This document shows positions 54,034-63,190 of a stretch of DNA of 64,000 nt, piece after piece. This DNA comes from Shewanella sp. UCD-KL12 (GTDB lineage Bacteria; Pseudomonadota; Gammaproteobacteria; Enterobacterales; Shewanellaceae). How positions within the stretch are numbered: position 1 is the first letter of the stretch; every line of letters starts with the position of its first letter. The position numbers were made by a program, and so were the translations under genes. The stretch is taken from positions 423-64,422 of the forward strand of contig NZ_MPHJ01000011.1 in assembly GCF_001957125.1 (NCBI RefSeq). The letters are read 5' to 3'. The notes below the pieces were generated by a model. It saw nothing but the letters and a program-made list of their open reading frames with translations. It was not told where the DNA came from and did no database searches.

Positions 54034-55239
54034 ATGTCTGACACAGCGCCTGAAACAATCACCCCCTACCCCTTTACTCAAGCCCAGCTTCGAGAACTTG
54101 CCACTAAGATAAAGTGCTGGGGCAAGGAGTTAGGCTTCGCCCAGATAGGTATTTGTGATACGGATTTGGCCGCAGAGGAGCCTAAGCTGCAAGCCTGGCT
54201 GGACAAGGGTTACCACGGCGATATGAATTACATGCAGGCCCATGGCATGATGCGCGCACGCCCCCATGAGTTACATCCAGGAACGGTTCGAGTCATATCG
54301 GCGAGAATGAACTACCTGCCACCGCAAGCAGGCTTTGCCACGAACCTAAGCGATCCCAATCTTGCTTACATCTCCCGTTACGCTGGCGGCCGCGATTATC
54401 ATAAGATGATCCGTAACCGGCTAAAAAAACTAGGCCAAATGATTCAGGCGGAATTAGACGGCATGGATGCGGGCAAGACCAATTTTCGCCCCTTTGTAGA
54501 TTCTGCACCAATTCTTGAACGGCCACTCGCCGATAAAGCAGGCCTTGGCTGGACAGGAAAACACAGTTTATTACTCAATCAAGATGCGGGCAGCTGGTTC
54601 TTTCTCGGGGAGCTATTAATCGACCTGCCTCTACCTGTTGATATCCCCATCGAAGAGGGCTGCAACACCTGCGTCGCCTGTATCAAATCCTGCCCAACTG
54701 ATGCAATTGTTGAACCCTATATTGTCGATGGCAGACGCTGTATCTCTTATCTAACCATAGAACTGCAAGGGGCTATTCCTGAGGAGTTTCGCACTCAGAT
54801 AGGTAACCGAATATACGGCTGTGATGACTGCCAGCTAGTATGCCCAGTGAACAGTAAAGCCCCGCTCACTGTAGAGAGTGATTTTCATACCCGGGATCTG
54901 TTGAAACAGCCTGAGCTACTGGCTCTGTTCAACTGGAGTGAGGCTGAGTTTCTCAAAATAACCGAGGGCAGCCCTATTCGCCGTATTGGCCACAAACGTT
55001 GGCTGAGAAATATCGCTGTAGCGCTTGGTAATGCCCCAGCCCAGCAAAGCGTGATCGATGCTCTTAGCCTAAGAAGATGCTCCGATGAAGTCGATGAGTT
55101 AGTCATTGAGCATATTGACTGGGCCATTGGCCAACAGGAAGAGAAGCTCAAACATAGCCTTCAGCAAAGCAGCTCACCGAACCGAAAGACCCAAAGAGTG
55201 ATCCGCAGTGTCGAAAAAGGCCTACCAAGAGATGCATGA
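54034..55239 (+). CDS. queG: Epoxyqueuosine reductase
   Basis: This is a 401-residue cytoplasmic iron-sulfur, cobalamin-dependent enzyme that reduces epoxyqueuosine to queuosine in tRNA. The catalytic aspartate is D156 in PFVDSAPILER. The two [4Fe-4S] ligand groups are C210/C213/C216/C220 and C263/C266/C270 (the second with CDDCQLVCPVN). A C-terminal HEAT-like extension is present, as in E. coli QueG. The ribosome site is weak. It is a single gene; the usual nnrD/tsaE neighbours are absent. Confidence 0.95.
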   Translation: MSDTAPETITPYPFTQAQLRELATKIKCWGKELGFAQIGICDTDLAAEEPKLQAWLDKGYHGDMNYMQAHGMMRARPHELHPGTVRVISARMNYLPPQAGFATNLSDPNLAYISRYAGGRDYHKMIRNRLKKLGQMIQAELDGMDAGKTNFRPFVDSAPILERPLADKAGLGWTGKHSLLLNQDAGSWFFLGELLIDLPLPVDIPIEEGCNTCVACIKSCPTDAIVEPYIVDGRRCISYLTIELQGAIPEEFRTQIGNRIYGCDDCQLVCPVNSKAPLTVESDFHTRDLLKQPELLALFNWSEAEFLKITEGSPIRRIGHKRWLRNIAVALGNAPAQQSVIDALSLRRCSDEVDELVIEHIDWAIGQQEEKLKHSLQQSSSPNRKTQRVIRSVEKGLPRDA

Positions 55240-55290
55240 TGGCAGAATCGAGGTACGAGGGTTTAGGTGCTAGCTCCTCGCAACTTGCTC

Positions 55291-55500
55291 CTAACTTTCA
55301 TCTATCGTAAACCCAACCTTGATGGTCACCTGCCAATGGGCGATCAAGCCAGCTTCAATATGTCCCCGAGTCTCCACCACCTCAAACCACCTAAGGTGCT
55401 GCAAACTTTGCCCCGCACTGTTCACCGCATTCTTTATCGCTTCATCTGAGCTGATAGGCGAAGACCCGACTAGTTCAATCAGTTTATAGGTATGACTCAT
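55291..55500 (-). CDS. Dodecin (flavin-binding storage protein)
   Basis: This is a 69-residue protein that matches the dodecin family along its length: YKLIELVGSSP at the start, a helix with DEAIKNAVNSAGQSLQHL, then LRWFEVVETRGHIEAG and HWQVTIKVGF. W38 and Q57 correspond to the tryptophan and glutamine that hold the flavin in known dodecins. Twelve copies form a hollow sphere. GGAG lies upstream of the ATG. The gene is small but real. Confidence 0.93.
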   Translation of the reverse strand: MSHTYKLIELVGSSPISSDEAIKNAVNSAGQSLQHLRWFEVVETRGHIEAGLIAHWQVTIKVGFTIDES

Positions 55501-55671
55501 GACTCACTCCAACATCTCTGGCTAATAGGTTCAGTAAAGCGTTGTAATGAGTATAGTCTAGTTAAAAGAGAGTCATTTTCACTCTAAGGATGACGTTATT
55601 ATTGCGTAATAACGATTAACGCTGGTTTAGTTTTATATTGGGTGGTGTGCTGATTGAATTTTAACTTCATG
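55501..55671. other. Intergenic upstream of dodecin gene
   Basis: AT-rich sequence with GTTATTATTGCGTAATAAC, an imperfect palindrome near 55589-55607, which may be a regulatory site. There is no gene. Confidence 0.4.
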
Positions 55672-55795
55672 ATTATCTAACGCCTGACCGGCGAGGGATG
55701 TACACTTTTTATTTTGAGAAAGTTCTGCGAGTCGCTGCTGCTCTCATAAAAGGTTTCCCTATACATTTTTCGATTCCCCCCTGAAATCACAAGAA
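55672..55795 (+). repeat. Dispersed structured repeat, copy C (partial)
   Basis: Begins ATTATCTAACGCCTGACCGGCGAGGGATG, matching the left end of copies A and B. It shares AAGGTTTCC (55750-55758) with copy A and CCCTGAAATC (55779-55788) with copy B. The right end GCCGCATCTACA is missing. It looks like a mosaic or truncated copy. Confidence 0.55.
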
Positions 55796-55960
55796 ACAGA
55801 TCTCAGTTTAGGGAAATTAAGGCCTGCTATTGTGAGGAGATAGTAAGTTATGTAAATTCAGTAAGATGAAAACCGAAGATATTCAATTTATCCGGTGTCA
55901 CTGCACAAACTAAGCAAACTAAAAACGCTGTTCTGGCGAACATTATTTACTGAGGTATGA

Positions 55961-56464
55961 ATGACTATAGGTAAGTGTAATTGTGGTGAGGTGGTGTTTG
56001 AGATCGCCTGTGAGCTCAAAGATGTTTATTTTTGTCATTGTTCTATTTGTAGGGGGAGTACGGGCGCAAATGGCATTGCGGTTGTAGTTATTGATAATAA
56101 TAACTTTCACTGGGTTCAAGGTGAGGCGTCTATTAAGACTTGGACCAAACCTAACCATGATTGGCAAACCAGCTTTTGTACTCAATGTGGCTCAAGCTTG
56201 CCAGGGAAAAATGATGACGCTCGGATGTATATCCCTGCGGGTCTGCTGCCTGATGACAAAAACAATGACTCAGGTACTAATACTGGCACTAATACTGGTA
56301 CTGGCACTAGCAATCTAAAAGTAACTCACCATATCTGGGTTGATTCAAAGGCCAGCTGGGACGAGATTGCAGGAGATGGGATTCAACATCCAAAAGCCTT
56401 TGGCAGCCATGTTGAGGCTGATGAAAACATGAATAATACAAAAAATCACAAGGATGAACCATAA
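55961..56464 (+). CDS. GFA (glutathione-dependent formaldehyde-activating)-family protein
   Basis: This is a 167-residue zinc-binding protein of the GFA fold. Cysteine groups are C6/C8 (CNCG), C25/C27/C30 (CHCSIC) and FCTQCGSSL. Despite the family name, true formaldehyde activation is not safely inferred. Residues 105-116 are a repetitive GTNTGTNTGTGT encoded by a microsatellite-like stretch at 56273-56308, inserted in a loop before the last strand. GAGG lies before the ATG. It is monocistronic. Confidence 0.87.
   Translation: MTIGKCNCGEVVFEIACELKDVYFCHCSICRGSTGANGIAVVVIDNNNFHWVQGEASIKTWTKPNHDWQTSFCTQCGSSLPGKNDDARMYIPAGLLPDDKNNDSGTNTGTNTGTGTSNLKVTHHIWVDSKASWDEIAGDGIQHPKAFGSHVEADENMNNTKNHKDEP
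56273..56308 (+). repeat. In-frame microsatellite in GFA gene
   Basis: A 36-base stretch built of ACT plus AAT or GGY codons encodes G-T-N-T-G-T-N-T-G-T-G-T. All units keep the frame in steps of 6 or 12 bases, so slippage would change loop length without a frameshift. Confidence 0.9.
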
Positions 56465-56926
56465 GTCGTAATTCGAAAAAAATGTAGTTATTTGGATAAT
56501 AGATTCCATTAAGATTCGGCTGATTCTACTATTTCTCTATGGCTGTATATTTAGGCAGAACGTTCGAACTTAACGACTTGCTTCCTAGGTTTAGATTCTT
56601 GCATTCATGAGCTCAGCGCAAGTTAAAATCATCGTTTGTCGATACTCCTGCAATGCTCAAGGCAACCCCTTCAGCTTTCTAATAAACCACTCCCCCTTCT
56701 AGGCTATCCCCCATCAGAATATGAGGGTGTTGGCTTAAACCAACACCCAACACTAATTAAGTAAGCGTACATATGTATGGATCCTGTAGGCCAGTTCAGT
56801 TTCGGCTAATTTTCGTTTTGTAGACTAGCAAAGAAAGTAACAAAAGCAGGTTAAACTCAACAAATTTATTACCAAGTTACTCCAACACTGAATTTGCCAT
56901 ACAGATTATTCAACATAGAGAAAATA
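56465..56926. other. Intergenic with one hairpin
   Basis: About 460 bases without a gene. GGGTGTTGG (56725-56733) and CCAACACCC (56740-56748) form a 9-bp perfect stem with a CTTAAA loop and no T-run. I do not see a repeat element or a confident promoter. Confidence 0.5.
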
Positions 56927-58474
56927 ATGCTAACTAAAAAAACTCTTCTATCTACTGCCCTCACAGCTTCAATGGGCTTAAGTCTATTTAGCGGCTTTGC
57001 CGCACAGGCCGAAACATTTAAATTCATCGAGCATAAGGCAGCAACATCAGCTGAGACCCTCGTTGTTTTCCAAACTAATGATCAGGCTTCTAGCGACTTA
57101 GCACGCCTCGACACCCTATCACAGCAACAAATCTCAAATGCATTAACACTACAGGGCTTTAATGGCGACAGTAACCAGCAGGTTGAGATATTAATGCCCA
57201 GCGGCATAGATGCAAAACGCCTACTCGTCATAGGCCTTGGCGATTCGACCGAGATGACACCAGGTCAGGTCAACGCCTTAGGCGCATCAGTTACCGCTCA
57301 CTTGAGTGAACACGCTGCAGATAATATTCAGATCATAACAGCTGGGATCAGCGACGCCGACAGCAATGCAAGTTTTGCATCTGAACTAGCTCACGGAATT
57401 AACCTGCGCGCCTATAAGTTCGACAAGTATTTATCAGAGAAAAAACCTGCCGAGAAGCACTACAAGATACAGGTGAATAACCCTGCTAAAGCTTCAGACA
57501 GCTATCAGCAACTTGCAGCAATCGAGCAAGGGGTATTCCTAGCGCGGGACCTCACCTCTGAAGTGCCCACAGAGATGACGCCAGTGCATTTTGCTGATGC
57601 CGCTAAGTCACTGAAAAAACTCGGCGTAAAAGTGACAGTCCTTGAACCTAAGAAGATTAAGAAGTTAGGTATGGGCGCACTGCATGCGGTTGGCCGTGGT
57701 TCTGATGAAGGAGCACGTCTGGTTATCGCTCACTGGCAAGGCAATGATGATGCCCCTATCGCCTTAGTCGGTAAAGGGATCACCTTTGACTCGGGCGGTT
57801 ACAACATCAAGGCAACTGGTGACTCAATATCACGAATGAAATCTGATATGGCAGGCGCTGCAGCTGTACTTGGTACCGTTAAAGCTATGGCGATGCAAAA
57901 AGCCGATGTCAATGTAGTGGCCGTGATGGCAATGGCTGCGAACATGGTATCAGAAACCGCTTTTGCTCCCGGTGATGTGGTAATGACTGCCGAAGGCTTA
58001 AGCGTCGAAGTGCTCAATACTGACGCCGAAGGTCGCTTAGTATTAGCCGATGGACTCTGGTATGCCCGTGAGTTCTACAAGCCAGAGGTGATGATTGATG
58101 TGGCAACCTTAACGGGCTCAAAGGTGCGCGCCCTGGGTAAACGCTACACTGGATTATTCAGTGATGATGATGCCTTAGTTAGTGAACTTACGGTTTCAGG
58201 CTTAGCTGTCGATGAGAAAGTATGGCGTCTACCGTTAGCCTATGATGACTTACTCAAGAGCCCGATTGCCGACCTTAAAAATGCAGGCTTCGGCGGGCCT
58301 GGCGCAACGACTGCGGCGGTATTCTTACAGCAGTTTACCGGTGAAACTAAATGGGCTCACTTGGATATCGCAGGTAGTGCGCTAGCCGCAAAAGATAAAG
58401 GGATCACCCCAGCTGGCGGCACCGGACATGGTGTGCGTCTGCTCAGCCACTGGCTCATGAGCCAGGAAAAGTAA
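56927..58474 (+). CDS. Exported leucyl aminopeptidase (M17 family)
   Basis: This is a 515-residue M17 aminopeptidase with a signal peptide (TALTASMGLSLFSGFAAQA). The metal and active-site motifs are VGKGITFDSGG, KSDMAGAAA and NTDAEGRLVLADGL, with the last being the family signature. Most PepA-type enzymes are cytoplasmic; the signal places this one in the periplasm or outside. It removes N-terminal residues from peptides. AGAGAA is the weak ribosome site. The ATG at 56894 would mask the signal peptide. Confidence 0.93.
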   Translation: MLTKKTLLSTALTASMGLSLFSGFAAQAETFKFIEHKAATSAETLVVFQTNDQASSDLARLDTLSQQQISNALTLQGFNGDSNQQVEILMPSGIDAKRLLVIGLGDSTEMTPGQVNALGASVTAHLSEHAADNIQIITAGISDADSNASFASELAHGINLRAYKFDKYLSEKKPAEKHYKIQVNNPAKASDSYQQLAAIEQGVFLARDLTSEVPTEMTPVHFADAAKSLKKLGVKVTVLEPKKIKKLGMGALHAVGRGSDEGARLVIAHWQGNDDAPIALVGKGITFDSGGYNIKATGDSISRMKSDMAGAAAVLGTVKAMAMQKADVNVVAVMAMAANMVSETAFAPGDVVMTAEGLSVEVLNTDAEGRLVLADGLWYAREFYKPEVMIDVATLTGSKVRALGKRYTGLFSDDDALVSELTVSGLAVDEKVWRLPLAYDDLLKSPIADLKNAGFGGPGATTAAVFLQQFTGETKWAHLDIAGSALAAKDKGITPAGGTGHGVRLLSHWLMSQEK

Positions 58475-58495
58475 GCGCTTATTCACTCCCATTAC

Positions 58496-58524
58496 AAAAG
58501 CCCAGTTAATCACTGGGCTTTTTA
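58496..58524 (+). terminator. Intrinsic terminator after M17 peptidase gene
   Basis: An 11-bp stem AAAAGCCCAGT/ACTGGGCTTTT (58496-58506 with 58512-58522), loop TAATC, followed by T. Confidence 0.9.
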
Positions 58525-58761
58525 ATATTTGGACGCTAGCTTAGATACGATTTAAATCGGCTTAGCGCAAGGTCCCTTCGGTCTATACTTGGGAACTTGC
58601 TCTAAGAGTGCTTTAACTGAGAGTTGTGCACCTTTCCCCAATAAACACTAGCGATGTAAATCTTGTTTCATTATTCCTTTGACTGTTGATAAATCAGACA
58701 CTTTCCTCTAGGTTCGAGAGTCACACCAGCTTTTCGCTCTCCGTTATAAAAGGAATTTGTA

Positions 58762-60729
58762 ATGAATAGAACTAAGCGCGTACTGTTAGCAGCACTTTCT
58801 CTTACACTCGCTCAATCCAGTATTGCAGCCACGCAATCAAAACCCGCCACAACATTCACTAAAGATGCTAATGATGCTGTGTTAAATGCCCTCCCCTTTA
58901 AAGACAGGAAAGACTTTGAAAATGCTCAAAGGGGATTTATCGCTAAACCAGATACCGTCACTATCAAAGATGCTCAGGGAAACGTAGTCTGGGATCTAGA
59001 GCAGTACAAAACCTACATAAGTATCGATAAAGAGGCCCCCGACACAGTTAACCCGAGTTTATGGCGAAACTCACAACTGGTCATGCAGCACGGTCTGTTT
59101 GAAGTCACCGAGGGTATCTACCAAATTCGAGGTTTCGATCTCACCAATATCACTTTCATCAAAGGCAAAACAGGCTGGATTATTTTTGATCCACTCATAT
59201 CACCTGAAACTGCCAAAGCGGCACTCGACTTTATCAATCAGCAGCTCGGTGAGCGCCCTGTTGTTGCAATCATCTATAGCCACAGCCACATTGACCATTA
59301 CGGCGGTGCAACAGGCATTGCAACCGCAGAGCAGGTTGCTGCAGGCAAGGTACAGATTATCGCACCTGAACACTTTACCGAACATGCGGTTTCTGAAAAC
59401 GTCATTGCCGGTAACGCCATGGGGCGCCGCGCGGTTTACATGTATGGCGCTATGCTGCCACGCAATGCTAAGGGGGGCGTTAATGGTGGCCTGGGGATGA
59501 CGGTATCAACGGGGCTAGCAGGTTTATTACTACCAAGCCACGAGATCACCAAAACCGGAGAGAAACTCACTATTGATGGGGTTAATATGGAGTTTCAGCT
59601 CACCCCAGGCAGTGAAGCCCCCGCAGAGATGAATACTTGGTTTCCGGATATGAAAGCCCTCTGGATGGCAGAAAACTCAACCAACACCATGCATAACATC
59701 CTGACCTTACGTGGTGCGCAAGTACGTGATGCCTTGATCTGGTCAAGCTTTCTCGATGAAACCATAGATACCTGGGGCAGTCAGGCAAAAGTGAAGTTTC
59801 AAAGTCATCACTGGCCGGTTTGGGACAGTGAGAACATCATCCCCTACTTTAAGAAACAGCGTGATATTTACAAGTTTACCCATGACCAGTCCGTACGCCT
59901 GATGAACCAAGGCTATACCGGTGAGGAGATCTCAGAGATGATCACCCTACCCGCTGAGCTTGAACAAAACTGGCCAACACGAGGTTACTACGGCACCCTT
60001 CGCCATAATAGCCGCGCCGTATATCAAAGATATATGGGCTGGTATAACGGTAACCCTGCTAATCTCAATAACCTGCCACCTGAGATGGTCGCCAAGAAAT
60101 ATATGGAGTTTATGGGCGGCGAAGCGGCTGTATTGAAAAAAGCCCAAGCCTCATTCGATAAGGGCGAATACCGCTGGGTTGCTGAAGTAATGAAACATGC
60201 TGTCTTTGCTAACCCTAAGAGCAAAGCAGCTAAAGAGTTGTTAGCCGATGCCTTTGAGCAGTTAGGTTATCAGGCAGAGTCTGGTCCATGGCGCTCAGTT
60301 TATCTGCAAGGTGCCTATGAGCTAAGAAACGGTGTCCCATCAGCTGGCGGCACTCAAACTGCCACTCCAGATACGATTCGCGCCATGACTCCAGAGATGC
60401 TATTTGATTTCTTAGCCGTGAGACTTGACTCAAGCAAGGCTGAAGGAAAGTTAGTCAATATTAGTATCGACTTTACCGACCTTAAGAGTCAGTACACCCT
60501 AACGCTAGAAAACGCAGTACTACACCACAGCAAGAATCAAGTCGACAAGCCCGATGTAGCACTCGTAATGTCAATGAAAACCATGAACAGTATTCAGCTA
60601 AAAGAGCTCACTTTTGATGAGGCAATTAAAGATGGCTCAGTGAAAATTAGTGGTGATAAAAAGCTGTTTAAGGAGTTTCTTGGCATGCTAGATGACTTTA
60701 ACTTCTGGTTTAATGTCGTCACTCCATAA
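58762..60729 (+). CDS. Exported alkyl-sulfatase-type metallo-beta-lactamase-fold hydrolase
   Basis: This is a 655-residue protein with a signal peptide (VLLAALSLTLAQSSIAA). The metallo-beta-lactamase domain has H174-x-H176-x-D178-H179 in SHSHIDHYGG, followed by an alpha-helical dimerisation region and a C-terminal SCP2-like domain (about 530-655). This three-domain order is that of SdsA1/BDS1 alkyl sulfatases, which release sulfate from alkyl sulfate detergents. AAAGGA lies before the ATG. It is a single gene between terminator-like elements. Confidence 0.92.
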   Translation: MNRTKRVLLAALSLTLAQSSIAATQSKPATTFTKDANDAVLNALPFKDRKDFENAQRGFIAKPDTVTIKDAQGNVVWDLEQYKTYISIDKEAPDTVNPSLWRNSQLVMQHGLFEVTEGIYQIRGFDLTNITFIKGKTGWIIFDPLISPETAKAALDFINQQLGERPVVAIIYSHSHIDHYGGATGIATAEQVAAGKVQIIAPEHFTEHAVSENVIAGNAMGRRAVYMYGAMLPRNAKGGVNGGLGMTVSTGLAGLLLPSHEITKTGEKLTIDGVNMEFQLTPGSEAPAEMNTWFPDMKALWMAENSTNTMHNILTLRGAQVRDALIWSSFLDETIDTWGSQAKVKFQSHHWPVWDSENIIPYFKKQRDIYKFTHDQSVRLMNQGYTGEEISEMITLPAELEQNWPTRGYYGTLRHNSRAVYQRYMGWYNGNPANLNNLPPEMVAKKYMEFMGGEAAVLKKAQASFDKGEYRWVAEVMKHAVFANPKSKAAKELLADAFEQLGYQAESGPWRSVYLQGAYELRNGVPSAGGTQTATPDTIRAMTPEMLFDFLAVRLDSSKAEGKLVNISIDFTDLKSQYTLTLENAVLHHSKNQVDKPDVALVMSMKTMNSIQLKELTFDEAIKDGSVKISGDKKLFKEFLGMLDDFNFWFNVVTP

Positions 60730-60741
60730 ATAGCAGCTAAA

Positions 60742-60771
60742 AAGTTCCTAGGCTCTAGAGCCTAGGAACTT
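60742..60771. terminator. Perfect 30-bp CCTAGG palindrome between convergent genes
   Basis: AAGTTCCTAGGCTCT and its exact complement form one self-complementary 30-base unit just after the sulfatase stop. It lacks a T-run. With the hairpin at 60820-60840 it separates this gene from the facing GMC gene. Confidence 0.6.
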
Positions 60772-60819
60772 GCTTACCGCTTATGCTATAACCTAGCTAG
60801 CGTTAATACTAAAAGCTGG

Positions 60820-60840
60820 ATCCTGAAACAAGTTCAGGAT
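60820..60840. repeat. REP-like hairpin overlapping the GMC stop codon
   Basis: ATCCTGAA-ACAAG-TTCAGGAT is a common intergenic repeat form in gammaproteobacteria. Its right arm covers the last codons and stop of the GMC gene on the minus strand (stop at 60834-60836). It may stabilise or end that mRNA. Confidence 0.65.
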
Positions 60841-62519
60841 GACACACTCAACCTTTCTAGAATCCGATCCGCGACACGAAACGCATTGGCGTAGATAGTA
60901 AATGTTGGGGTGACAGAGCCGCCATTAGGCATGAAAGAGCCATCGGTAACATAGAGGTTGCTACAATCATGTACTTGGCAATTTTTGTCTAATACCGAGG
61001 TTTTAGGATCATCACCAAAACGGCAACCACCAGCCACTAAGTTAGAGGTGGGCTGAGTAAACACATTGCCCCACGCCTCATGGGCCCCCATGGCTTTCAT
61101 CACCTCCACACCACGATCAACCAGATATTGAGCGACCTTTTCATCATGGGGATGAAAGCCTGCCTTAACCTTAGCCACCCTTTGCCCCCAGCTGTCTTTC
61201 TCATTTTCAGCTAAACTCACGTAGCAGTCATCATTGGTGAGCCAGTCACAGAACACTTCAAACTTGAAATCCTTCGATTGAGTAAAGTGCGATTTAATTT
61301 TTTGCTTAAGGGCAGTGCCCCATAACAAGTTATCTCCTTGCCACTTTAGGCCTGCAGTTTCACCTGTCGGCGAAGGCGGGTCGAACACAAAGTCCAGCGT
61401 GCCGCCCTTTATCGGTTTATCTGTAACTGACTTATCATCAATCTCATACCAGTCTTGCAGCGCTCTATTAAAAAAGGGCCCACGAACCTTTAGCTGCTTG
61501 GCTTCAAACTCCTTTAACTTATCCATCTCAAACACACCATGACCAGTGCCCCCCGCGCAGCAGTGAAGATTTTTACCTACCTGCTGATAGCGGTTACCTA
61601 TACCATTGGGATGCATTTTACCTGTGCTGCTTAATAGCAAGCGCGCACTTTCGATGGAGTAACACGCCACCACAAAAAGCTGAGCCGTCACAGATTTACT
61701 TTTGTCATTATCAGACAGGTCAAAGTAATCCGCTGAGCTCATTTGGCCTGAGTCATCGGTAATAAGGCGATAAACCTTAGCCTGAGTAACAAGCTCACAG
61801 TTCCCCGTTTTCACGGCGGCATCTAACAACGCGGCGCGCGAGCTAGCCTTGGCACCTGAGTGGCAACCATAACTGCCGCAATAGCCTGAATACTCACAAC
61901 TTAAGCGCCCATTGAAAGGAGTAGATAAGATCCCTCTCGCCATAGGAAGTGGATGCAGCTTTAACGCCTTACAAGCACGATCAAAACGTTGGGCAACTGG
62001 GTGCTCAGCAGTAGGAGGAAAGGGGAAGTCTTTGCTTGAACGAGGCTCTAATTGTGGGTGTTTTACCACCTTGCCAGAAACCCCAATCACCTGCTCAACC
62101 TTTGTGTAGTATGGCTCTAACTCATCATAACTGATGGGCCAGTCGACATTATTAGCCCCCTCAATATCACCATACTCAGAAACCAACCTAAAGTCCTGCG
62201 GCTTAAGACGATGAAAGTACGCGCTCATAAAGTTGGTCGCGCCGCCAACAATGTTACCGCCCCAGAACTGCGAGGTTGTATCCGATGACCAGCTGCCATC
62301 ACCATTAGGCTCCTCAAGCAGATGGCGCTCATCGCTAAATTTCGAGCGAAACACACTATGGCGGCCTAATTGCTCATCTTTAAAAAAGTCACTCTCTTTA
62401 AACCAGCGCCCCTTCTCAAGCACGCCGACCTTAAATCCCGCTTTTGCTAACTCATAAGCAATCGGCCCAGCCCCAGCCCCACTACCAATAATGCAGACAT
62501 CGAAATCTTGCTGACTCAT
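60834..62519 (-). CDS. GMC-family flavin oxidoreductase
   Basis: This is a 561-residue FAD-dependent oxidoreductase. The FAD site is IIGSGAGAGPIAYELAKAGFKVGVLEKG, and the GMC motifs GGNIVGGATNFMSAY and the C-terminal VTDGSFMPNGGSVTPTFTIYANA are present. It has no signal peptide of its own, so it is probably exported by riding on its Tat-signal partner. It overlaps the upstream gene by ATGA. The pair resembles gluconate 2-dehydrogenase-type complexes (large plus small subunit), usually with a cytochrome c that is missing here. Confidence 0.92.
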   Translation of the reverse strand: MSQQDFDVCIIGSGAGAGPIAYELAKAGFKVGVLEKGRWFKESDFFKDEQLGRHSVFRSKFSDERHLLEEPNGDGSWSSDTTSQFWGGNIVGGATNFMSAYFHRLKPQDFRLVSEYGDIEGANNVDWPISYDELEPYYTKVEQVIGVSGKVVKHPQLEPRSSKDFPFPPTAEHPVAQRFDRACKALKLHPLPMARGILSTPFNGRLSCEYSGYCGSYGCHSGAKASSRAALLDAAVKTGNCELVTQAKVYRLITDDSGQMSSADYFDLSDNDKSKSVTAQLFVVACYSIESARLLLSSTGKMHPNGIGNRYQQVGKNLHCCAGGTGHGVFEMDKLKEFEAKQLKVRGPFFNRALQDWYEIDDKSVTDKPIKGGTLDFVFDPPSPTGETAGLKWQGDNLLWGTALKQKIKSHFTQSKDFKFEVFCDWLTNDDCYVSLAENEKDSWGQRVAKVKAGFHPHDEKVAQYLVDRGVEVMKAMGAHEAWGNVFTQPTSNLVAGGCRFGDDPKTSVLDKNCQVHDCSNLYVTDGSFMPNGGSVTPTFTIYANAFRVADRILERLSVSS

Positions 62520-63190
62520 ACTTTATCCTCTGCACTATGTAGTGAGTTAAAATCCAGATAGGTCTTACCTTCAATGGGACGTGGAAAGCCCGGCTGATGC
62601 TCAAGCCACTGCCAGCCAATGCCATCTGTATTTCCACCGTAAATAGGATCTAAAGTCAAAGATTCGAGTAGATAATAGAGCAGCAGTGACAGCCAATTCT
62701 CCCCTGCTCGGCTTTTCGATATCTGCTGTAGCACCGCATCTTGCTTGCTAAGCGTTAACTCGATAAAGCTATCACCCTGAGTGGATTTAGCCAGCGCTTC
62801 AAGCCAGCCGACGCCTTTCAAAATAAACCCTTTATCGCCGTCAGCCTTGTTATCAGGATCTTCAAGCGCCCATGTCAGATACCGAAACGCATTTAGCGCT
62901 TTAGCCGATGGACCATCCCCATCATCGGGAAACAGCTGCATCTGCACCGCTTCGACAACGGCTTGATCATGAGGGCTAAACTCAGACTCTGGGCTGCTTG
63001 TGTTATCAGTGGTATCTGTTTTATCTACTTCACCTGCCACAGTAATACCAGGTTTTGCACCAATCAAACCCAGTAAAACTGCTGCAGCGCCGGACTGCCT
63101 CAAAAAGGCGCGGCGATTTAAACCAGAGTCATACGCACTGACAAGTTCAGGCTTATTTGACCCCGCTTTTTGTGGCTTTTGAGTTAACAT
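62516..63190 (-). CDS. Gluconate 2-dehydrogenase subunit 3-family protein, Tat-exported
   Basis: This is a 224-residue protein with a Tat signal (NRRAFLRQSGAAAVLLGLIGA). The mature part matches the small subunit 3 family of GMC dehydrogenases (DQAVVEAVQMQLFPDDGDGPSA, and YYLLESLTLDPIYGGN near the end). It should carry the folded GMC subunit to the periplasm by the Tat system. AAGGAG lies before the ATG. It overlaps the TlpA gene upstream by 7 bases and the GMC gene downstream by 4, so all three are one operon. Confidence 0.88.
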   Translation of the reverse strand: MLTQKPQKAGSNKPELVSAYDSGLNRRAFLRQSGAAAVLLGLIGAKPGITVAGEVDKTDTTDNTSSPESEFSPHDQAVVEAVQMQLFPDDGDGPSAKALNAFRYLTWALEDPDNKADGDKGFILKGVGWLEALAKSTQGDSFIELTLSKQDAVLQQISKSRAGENWLSLLLYYLLESLTLDPIYGGNTDGIGWQWLEHQPGFPRPIEGKTYLDFNSLHSAEDKV

